A stretch of 64,000 nucleotides of DNA from Paralithodes platypus (lineage: Eukaryota > Arthropoda > Malacostraca > Decapoda > Lithodidae), in contig CM064573.1 of assembly GCA_032716605.1 (NCBI GenBank), positions 4,163,792-4,227,791 on the forward strand, written 5' to 3'. Each line of letters begins with the position of its first letter. Position 1 is the stretch's first letter. The translations under genes were made by a program, and so were the position numbers. Under the pieces are notes generated by a model. It saw only the letters and a program-made list of their open reading frames with translations, had not been told where the DNA came from and ran no database searches. Positions 56,647 to 64,000 of this stretch are shown here, piece after piece.

Positions 56647-58716
56647 TTATATTTTATTGGAAAGTGTGGCATTTACAAATAACGTTGCGGAACCATGGGC
56701 GTTAATTATGGTGGCCAAACCCTCTTCCGGCAGCTTTTCTAGATTGCGAATAATAATGTCGTTATTTGAACTAATCTGAGCTTCATTGCGGATTAATATT
56801 TCATTCTCGGAAGCGTCCAGGGGATGTATCGATTTTAGGGTGGTTACCGTATGGCCTATTTTGGCGTCTGTGTGTGATAATGTAGTGAGAATGGGGGTGG
56901 TGGCGTCGCTCCAGAGATAGATATTGTAATTTTGCTGTCGCTGATAATCAATGTTTGTCACCAGTCCCGAAAACGATGTGGGTAGCGAGACGAATAATTT
57001 CTGCTGTCTCGGGATGCTCAGGAAGGGAGTTTTCATATTATGGGTAGAGTTTGGGTCCTCTTCATCGACCCAATTAAAATATGTGTTACCATTATTAGGC
57101 ATTGAATATAAAAGATTTACATTTTGAACCAAAGTGGATACGGGTAAACCCAAGCTTCCATTTCCCCCTTTACCTATGATGAACTCTGCATTGTTTGTTA
57201 CCAATCCCACATCTGGGTGATTAATAAATTCGGTCAGTGATTTATGTTTTTCGATGAGATAATTTCTCGATTCAACCTCGCGAAGCATAAGTGAGGTTAC
57301 CATTTCACTGTAGACTAGAAGGATGAGCGGGTTCAATATTTTAAAAATGCAAGAATTGTCCACCATCAAATTGTTCCTAATGTCGAGATGGGACATGTTG
57401 TAAGAGCTAGAATATTTAAGGAAAGTTTCTAGACTTGTTATAGCATCAACGAGGCGAAATATATGTAATATGGATTTTTCTTGACTCTTAAAGAAAGGAA
57501 TGATAAAGGTATCCAATAGTTTGGTGAAAAGGGTAAACTTTGAACAAAAACTGGTAATGTGGTCAAAAGTTATGGTGCCAAATTCGCCGGTGGGGTCCGT
57601 CGTCGCCTGATCCGCTACCCGTGGGCCGCTATCCGGGGCAGAGGCGGGGGAAGATTCTTGGATGAGATTGGTTATAATATTTTGATAGGTCTCTCCATTT
57701 ACATTATCCTTAATTTCCGAGAAAATGTAATTAATCAAATCCTTGAGATGGGAACATCCGTATTCATCATCCTTGGTCTTAATGTCGGGTAATTTTAATT
57801 TGGAATAATTATTATTGGAAATAAGTATTTCTATATCTTCCTGTTTGGGTTTAATTAGAGGATAATCTTGACAATGTAAAGTTTCTCCAATAATACCACT
57901 TTTATTATTGCAATTATAGTGGTCCTTAATTATGTCTTGGAACTTGTCGTTCATGGTTGTAATTTTGTTAAACGTCTCTTTGCCCAAAACATCGTAAAAA
58001 TTACTCTCCTTCATTTTTACGTGTAACGCTGACATTAGGGCTTCCTCTGATTTCAAAAGATCCGTGTATAGATCATTACATATTTTGAGGAGTATAGGGT
58101 TGTGGGTTCCCTTCAAAATAATAGTTGAGGGTTCGAGTGAATTATTGGGCCCCTGTATGCCCCTTTTATTTTCAACGGAGGCGATCGTGGCCTTATAGTC
58201 GGCCCCGCAGAATGTGTGGTGAAAACAGGTAAGAGATGCCAAAGTGTCGGGTTTTGTCACTATACAAGACAGGTTGACCCCCGCGGGGGCATACACCAAC
58301 GCCTGCAGACACTCCCTTTCCGCCGTGAAAGATTTGATAAAGGAGGAACCGTAGCCACACTTTAACAAGGTTATCATATGTTTATGCAAAGGAATCGTCG
58401 ACATAGACTTATCAATTTTTGATAAGACTCTTAAATAATCGTGTAGTGCCACCATTCTTTGGGCCTGGTAGGCATCTGCGAGGATATCGGCGCATGAGAC
58501 TGTCCGATTATTGGTGGCTATAGATCCCTGTCTCTCTTCATGGTGGTATTTGAAAGGACAGAAACATTCCACCCGGATAACTATACGATTGAAATCGTTA
58601 AATTTGCCATATAATAATTCGTATCTGGCAATATTGGCCTGTAAAGATTGGGTGTCGCTTACTGAGGTTAAAAGGCCATCACATAGTCACGAATGTATCC
58701 GGCTATCTTGATTCAT
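56647..58716 (-). pseudogene. Large viral gene with early TGA
   Basis: ATG at 58716 is in frame with the 641-codon open frame that ends at TAA 56647-56649, but a TGA at 58687-58689 (tenth codon) intervenes. The GTG at 58572 is not a credible start. The phase also stays open upstream of 58716 to about 58830, where the tandem repeats begin, so the true start may be missing. The protein has cysteines near the N-terminus (CFCPFKYHHEE) and a long region without membrane segments. I do not recognise it. The mature part is open and undecayed for 1.9 kb. Confidence 0.6.
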
Positions 58717-58830
58717 AGTGCCCTGCGACAGAAGCATAAAGTTGCACAGGATTTTATCAATGTCTTTGGGGACAGTGGTGCATAATTTGAGATGTTTAAT
58801 GAGATGCTGGGATCCCACAAGTCGGTCAGT

Positions 58831-59545
58831 ATTATGATTGTAAGTCGGTTGTAGGCATGTTGTGAGGTTATTTGAATGACTGTAATGGGTTCAGTCGAAA
58901 GCTGAATGTATCAGCTTCCTTTTGATATATGTTTAATTTCCGCCCCTCGAAAAGTATAGCAAATATAGCCGATTGATTGACTATTTCGAATAAGGAACTG
59001 AGGGGTATTATGGTTGTGAGTCTGTTTTTAACATGTTGTGAGGTTATTTGGATGCATTTAATGGTTGCATTCGAAAGAGGAATGTATCTGCTTCCTTTTG
59101 AGATATCTTTCATTTCCGCCCCTCGAAAAATATAGAAAATATAGCTCCGGGAAGGGTAAGGTGTGTCTCTTTTCTCCTTCAAAAATTGAGAGTATTATGA
59201 TTGTAAGTCGGTTGTAGGCATGTTGTGAGGTTATTTGAATGACGGTAATGGGTTCATTCGAAAGCTGAATGTATCAGCTTCCTTTTGATATATGTTTAAT
59301 TTCCTCCCCTCGAAAAGTATAGCAAATATAGCCCATTGATTGACTATTTCGAATAAGGAACTAAGAGGTATTATGGTTGTGAGTCGGTTTTGAACGTGTT
59401 GTGAGGTTATTTGGATGCATTTAATGGTTGCATTCGAAAGAGGAATGTATCAGCTTCCTTTTGAGATATCTTTCATTTCCGCCCCTCGAAAATTATAGAA
59501 GATATAGCCCAGAGTTTAAATGTTTTTGAATAAGGAACAGGGAAC
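58831..59545 (+). repeat. Four tandem repeats of about 180 bp (A-B-A-B)
   Basis: Units start ATTATG at 58831, 59008, 59194 and 59370 (spacing 177, 186, 176). Odd and even units differ, giving a 363 bp dimer period. Each has GTTGTGAGGTTATTTG, then an imperfect palindrome (GAAAGCTG / CAGCTTCC around AATGTAT), then TTCCTCCCCTCGAAAA-like. The block abuts the viral genes. It resembles the homologous regions of nimaviruses and baculoviruses, used there as origins or enhancers; that parallel is inference. Confidence 0.85.
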
Positions 59546-59574
59546 CGTGGGAACCAAATTCAGCCGGCTCCTTA

Positions 59575-60250
59575 TCTCTTTCTCTTTCTCACGCTTGGTA
59601 ACACATAATTATGACCACACCCTGCTAGCAACTCGCTATTGTTAGCACGAAAATATATCCAAGAATAAGGGAATAACAGGGAAAATAGGTGATAATTGAA
59701 GGAGGGGGGGGGGGGGGGCGGGAGGAGGGGATGTGGAGGAGTGATATTTGGCATGGCCAAGGGGCAAAAAAAAAAAAAACAAAAAAAAAAATCAATTGCT
59801 ACTGGGGTGGTTTAAATGTTTTTTGTTTAGGCCTAGGATCATAAGAGTCTTCCCGCAGTGGAACGGTAAAACTCTTAAGAGTCTACCTGCACTTGATCAG
59901 TGGCGGATCCAGCTCAGGCTTAACCCGGGAACTGCTGGGAGACTCTTAAGAGTTCCCCCGGCGGACTGCGGGGAGACTCTTAAGAGTCAGAGAAAAAAAA
60001 AATCAACTTTTGACATCGAAAAAAAAATGTTTTGTTTATTTTTTATTTTTTTTTTGGCCCCTGGGCCATGCAAAATCTCAGTCCTCTACCTCCCCTCCTT
60101 CCCCACTTTCCTCCTCTCCTTCAGTTATCACCTATTTTCCCTGTTATTCCCTTATTCTGAGGTATATTTTCGTGCTAACATTAGAAATCCGGTTACAGGG
60201 TGTGGTCATCACTGATAGCAAGCGAATGCAAGAGAGAGAGAGAGAGTATC
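59575..60250. mobile_element. Foldback element / MITE
   Basis: Long inverted arms (about 59578-59770 and 60045-60245) flank a 270 bp centre. Matching arm motifs include GTTAGCACGAAAATATA / TATATTTTCGTGCTAAC and GGGAATAACAGGGAAAATAG / its inverse. The centre has the palindrome GACTCTTAAGAGTC or parts of it four times. No coding capacity. The left arm has a G-run (59705-59719). Confidence 0.78.
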
Positions 60251-61270
60251 GATCGACTGTGTCTCAGTGGCCTTGGGGGAAATTGGCGGGAAAGCAGCTT
60301 GCCTCACCCATACATTATACAACTCGCGGGCTATATCTCCGATTTTGACCATCCAAACGCTGTTTTCACTCGTTTTATTGTTGTTTCAGGTTAATACCTT
60401 TATAATCAACCCATAATAGGCGCATATGGATAAGTATTAATGCTATTAATGGTACAATGAATATTTTAGTGACGGAAACACCTCAAATACGTCAGCACAG
60501 GGGGACGTTTCCAATTACCCCCATGCGCACTTGTTAGGTTAACCTGACAAGCGCGATATAGACGTAGGTGCTAGGGTAGTTATTTGTGCATTTCTAGCCC
60601 TGGATTCTGACAGAATTCGTTATATTTACAATATAAACCATTATTTGTTTTCGGTATGCTTTTATTTTACATATATGATGTATATATGAACCTTCAAGAG
60701 TGCTAAAATAAGTGGGAAAAGCATTTGGGTGGTGAAAAACGAAGATATTGGCCACCCGGTCATAATCTCAGGCGAGAGAGAGCCACAGGCAGCCCTCCCC
60801 TCTCGCTGTCTGGGAGTCAACTGAGACGAGCGGGGCGGTGTGTGCCGGTGTCTGGGTGTTGCATAACGATCTTTTATGCAACCCACTTGTGCTACATTAT
60901 CGCGGAGAAAAAAATAACAGATAAATGATGAAAAAAAGAGGAAAAGTGGGTGATAAGGGGGGGGGGGGGGGGGGGGGGAATAAGGTGGGGAAGGGGGGAG
61001 GGGGAGGGGTGAGAAACACATGGATGAGTACTAGAGGGGAATTATCTCACCTAGAGACAAAATCCTTTGTTTTGATAGGCCCTTTTTTGGGGGGGAAGGC
61101 TTTTTTTATGGTCCTGCTTCCGTGAGGCCTATCGCGTTCCCTATAGGAAGCCTTCCGTGAGGCCTATCGCGCTTGCCGGGTTAAGGGGGGGGGCTGATAT
61201 ACATGAGGGGCGCCATAATTCACACAATATTCTTTATATGTATTGTATTTCAGATAAAATGCAGTATATG
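60251..61270. other. Intergenic DNA with homopolymer runs
   Basis: No gene recognised. It holds a near-perfect 22 bp palindrome at about 60528-60549 (CTTGTTAGGTTAACCTGACA) and G-runs near 60958-60979 and 61180-61190. Confidence 0.55.
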
Positions 61271-61274
61271 CAGA

Positions 61275-61345
61275 GGGGAGGTGTGGCGGAGTGGTCTTGC
61301 CACTGGCCTGGTAATCCAAAGGTCCCGGGTTCAAATCCCGATGTA
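61275..61345 (+). mobile_element. tRNA-derived SINE head
   Basis: A box TGGCGGAGTGG (61284-61294) and B box GGTTCAAATCC (61328-61338) are spaced as in a tRNA gene, and a T-arm stem is visible. The acceptor stem does not pair, so it is a SINE head, not a tRNA gene. Its body probably runs on to about 61450. Confidence 0.65.
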
Positions 61346-61512
61346 TCAATGGGAAGATATTATTGGGATGGAATTTGTGATGTACCTAGTATCAGTGCAT
61401 TACCACAAAGCCCACCGAAAACGCTAATAAAATACCCTAATTGTTCCCTGATTAAATAGCACTGTATGAATATTCCCATATTCAAAATATGCTATAGGGG
61501 TGCAATGCCTGG

Positions 61513-61823
61513 TGAGTTAGCTGCTCAACAGGTGGCGTTGTGTCTGTAAGAGTGAGTGTCCGAGTGTAGGTAGTGAGACAGTGAAGCACGGGAATGAGGT
61601 GGCTTCAGAGATGGGGTCACTTCGGACCATGAGTGAGCACCGTGCCTCATGTGAAGGCAATATGGCAGGTGGTCTTTGTACTCTACGTGCTTCACATGCC
61701 TCACTCCCTAGACTGGAACAAGACCTCACGGGCTTCACTGCTCATTGTACAGCTGTGAATGTCCAGGCTCTCAGCCTATGCCCAAGAGAGAGTAAGGTGG
61801 AATATAGAAGAAAAAAACAAATA
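61513..61823 (+). mobile_element. A-tailed SINE-like repeat, copy 2
   Basis: It matches 22432-22755 over its length (GCTCAACAGGTG start, CCTCACGGGCTTCACTG near the 3' end, GGAATATAGAAG then an A-rich tail). It is followed by a TA microsatellite (61822-61842). Confidence 0.75.
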
Positions 61824-61842
61824 TATATATATATATATATAT

Positions 61843-63602
61843 TATAGGTTTGACTCCTGTAAGGAGATAAAGAAAACCTAATATTTAGTAGTGGCCCCGT
61901 AATCATTGACGAACATGCCTATTACATAAGGCATCCTCTTCAAACACTAATCCACCGTAGTTTGAATCTACCGCGCAGAGCATTTAAAATCTGAGGAGCC
62001 TTCATCATGAGCGCACGCGACCTCACTCATGGCTTCAGTCATTATGAATTGGGTTCTCACTACGAATAAACTTTGTAAAAAATAAAAAACAAAAAGAAAA
62101 TAAGAATAACTATCCAATAAGCTTTCCATCATATCGTAGATGTACTTGTGTGGATCTTTGACCAGACGCTGATTCAGGCGTCATTCTTCCTTCACTGACA
62201 TATCAAGTAAACCAAAATCCTTAATACATCAACGAATGGGAAGCGGATGGTCGGGAGGGCCCCAGTCGTCAATGATTACGGGGCCACTACTAAATATTAG
62301 GTTTTCTTTATCTCCTTACAGGAGTCAAACCTATAATTTATTAGTGGCCCCTCCATCATTGACGAACATGCCTGATTTCTAAGACTGGAGGGGGACATTC
62401 GTAATCATATCATAACTCTAGAAAAGCAGATAATCAAACAACCACATAGTATTCTTACTTTTGTAAAAAAGAGATATTCGGGTGCATAAACTTTATACAG
62501 CCTAAATCTTCAAAAAGGGGTACAAGCAGGAGCGTGCTTCAAAGAAGCCTGCTTGAAAAAGGGTTAACTCTGAGACTCTGTGCACAGATCTGCTAGTTAA
62601 GAAGGCACCCAACTTAAAGTAAGTGGTGAAAACTAAAAACTTATAAGTTTACATGTGCACATATAAACCCCATTAACTAGTGGATATATTCCTAAAAATA
62701 TAACCAAACATAAATGAATTCTTGTACATTCGTAGAAGTACTGAACTCGTGTACATATGCAGAAGTAATTACTGCAAAAGTAAAAGTCGTAGTTGCCACT
62801 ACCGAGATTTCTCAAAAATCTATTGCTTCACAGCCAAAGCTACTTACAACAGGAATTGTCGTAACACTACTATTGGCTTTTAGAACAATTTCCTGCAATG
62901 AATACTACAGAGAAATTTTATAATACAATGCCTACAACCAGTATCACAGCTCGTATGTTCCGAACACATACTCCGGAGGGGTCTAGGGTGTCCTATGTCA
63001 CACTGACTGCACCCTCCCCCCCCCCCCCTTTTTCTTGAAATTAAACAAAACGTGACTAAAAGGGCCACCTAGACCCTCTGCCGTAAAGCTATACATGGCA
63101 AGGAAGGGTTGTCCAGAGCTACTGAAAGGTATCGAGGCAAAAACTCCTGATTAGAGGCCCACAACCTGTGTGGACGTAATAACTTTCACCGAAAGATTAT
63201 TAAGGAAACGTAAAGAGGCTGTCCCCTTGCGTAAATCGTGGGTCTCACCCACAACGCCGGGATGCTTCTCTTTAAAGTCCTCGACCAAGAAAGAAGCCAG
63301 TGTACGCTCCATCAATCGTTCACCCGGATTTGCGACTCATAAAGCACCCTGGTGATTTAGAGGTGCCACTCTTAAATATTTGGTTAGAGCTTGCACTGGG
63401 CAAAAAAGATGGTGCACCTTTCCCCTGTTTAACGCCGGCACCGTGAACTCTGAAAACACGTGTTCACTGTGCTCAATCTCGGCTATGAATCCTGGGGAAG
63501 GTGCAATGTGAATACACTCATGAAGCCTATCAAACCTGAGGCAATTAGGTGCGTTGCTCATCGCCGCCAGCTCAGATACTCTGGCCAAAGCCATAAGGAA
63601 TA
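61843..63602 (-). mobile_element. DIRS retrotransposon copy D (3' part only)
   Basis: It starts with the same terminal hairpin next to a TA repeat and follows copy A closely through the ITR, internal complementary region, 3' UTR with C-run (63017-63028) and recombinase C-terminus. It breaks off within the recombinase at about 63602. No viral sequence borders it. Confidence 0.88.
63160..63602 (-). pseudogene. DIRS tyrosine recombinase fragment, copy D
   Basis: The fragment keeps RVSELAAMSNAPNCLRF with part of the first arginine block, and reads to QGAL, where TGG has become TGA. Downstream residues are readable in shifted frames. Confidence 0.78.
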
Positions 63603-63675
63603 CTGAATGTAAGGGCGCAATTTTGGTCACTAAGGGGAGGGCGGCCGCCCCCCCCCCCCTGGAACCGCCACTGCA
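63603..63675. other. Possible DNA-transposon terminus with C-run
   Basis: On the minus strand CAGTGGCGGTTCCAGG followed by a G-run and GCGGCCGCCC resembles the common CAGTGGCGGATCCAG-type hAT terminus; a similar CAGTGGCGGATCCAG occurs at 59899-59913. No partner end was found. Confidence 0.35.
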
Positions 63676-64000
63676 CTTGATGGGTTAAAGAATTGATGGA
63701 GGAATTACTTGAGCCACTCAAGATACTGTACAGTAGTTCACTACAGGAGGGTGTGGTGCCAGAGGACTGGAAAATTGCCCATATTACAGCCATCTTTAAG
63801 AAAGGGAACAAATGTGATCCAGGAAATTATAGACCAGTCAGCCTGACACGTGTGTTCTGTAAGGTTATGGAGTCGCTGTCGAGGGAGGAAATCATCTCCC
63901 ATATGAAAATAAATAAATGATTTAGTAACAAGCAGTAATTGGCTTCATTTCTGCCAGATCGACTGTCCTACAGCTATAATCAAGGTTTTGGACACATGGA
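63676..64000 (+). pseudogene. LINE reverse transcriptase fragment (Jockey/CR1-like), runs off window
   Basis: ELLEPLKILYSSSLQEGVVP, EDWKIAHITAIFKKGNK and NYRPVSLTRVFCKVMES are RT motifs 1-2 of the Jockey/CR1 group. The frame stops at TGA about 63918; RT-like sequence continues in another frame (FLPDR) to the edge. It is unrelated to the RTE-like LINE at 10526. Confidence 0.82.

Noticed and set aside
58868..59182. 104-codon minus-strand gene in the tandem repeats
   Set aside because: It is a translation of the repeat units and is not open in the second pair of units.
58831..59545. CRISPR array
   Set aside because: Repeats are about 180 bp without unique spacers, and the window is eukaryotic/viral.
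61275..61345. Functional tRNA gene
   Set aside because: A and B boxes and a T-arm are present, but the acceptor stem does not pair; it fits a tRNA-derived SINE head.
61157..61459. Short coding gene around the SINE head
   Set aside because: The frames simply read through the tRNA-like sequence.

Overview
This window is eukaryotic repeat-rich DNA, most likely from a decapod crustacean. I infer the host from the mix of arthropod-type transposable elements (BEL/Pao, gypsy, RTE-like LINE, PIF/Harbinger, DIRS, A-tailed SINE-like repeats) and from compact, AT-rich, virus-like genes that resemble endogenous relatives of the nimaviruses (the white-spot-virus group). No host cellular gene, rRNA, functional tRNA or CRISPR array is recognisable. 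Almost every reading frame belongs to a mobile element or an endogenous viral fragment, and nearly all are broken.

Region 1 (1-35103) is a nest of transposons. An old BEL/Pao pol fragment (546-1884) is abutted on the left by a LINE fragment (1-545) and on the right by a gypsy element whose 5' LTR (1885-6505) carries a 2.8 kb TIR element (2202-4965) with a DUF7869-like transposase-type gene. The gypsy gag-protease (6766-9010) is cut by a 15 kb PIF/Harbinger element (9014-24042, TSD TTA). The Harbinger intron contains an RTE-like LINE (about 10526-20626), which in turn contains a young BEL/Pao element (11445-18730, near-identical LTRs, TSD TAGAG). A SINE-like repeat splits the Harbinger transposase. 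The gypsy remnant resumes at 24046-24949 and is then cut by a second, related Harbinger element (24953-35103) with a four-exon DNA-binding gene and a two-exon transposase. In both Harbinger copies the two genes are convergent: the MADF/Myb-like accessory gene on + and the DDE nuclease on -.

Region 2 (about 35230-58830) is an endogenous virus-like locus chopped up by DIRS tyrosine-recombinase retrotransposons. A cysteine-rich protein with an N-terminal membrane segment, resembling per os infectivity factors (35372-37773, +), is followed by DIRS copy A (37827-about 40364, -), DIRS copy B (about 40560-44115, +), a 300 bp viral sliver (44116-44416), a near full-length DIRS copy C (44417-54891, -, itself carrying a solo gypsy LTR) and a block of tightly packed minus-strand viral genes (54892-about 58830). 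The sliver continues the reading frame that DIRS copy C interrupts. Four repeats of about 180 bp (58831-59545) sit next to the viral block and recall the homologous regions of large invertebrate dsDNA viruses.

Region 3 (59546-64000) is filled with a foldback MITE, homopolymer-rich unknown DNA, a tRNA-headed SINE, a second copy of the A-tailed repeat, a fourth DIRS fragment D (61843-about 63602, very similar to A) and a LINE reverse-transcriptase fragment running off the right edge.

Functional picture: none of the elements looks autonomous as it stands. The inactivating lesions are mostly single nonsense codons or one-base frameshifts, so several lineages appear to have been active recently. 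All family names come from motifs read by eye; no database search was run.
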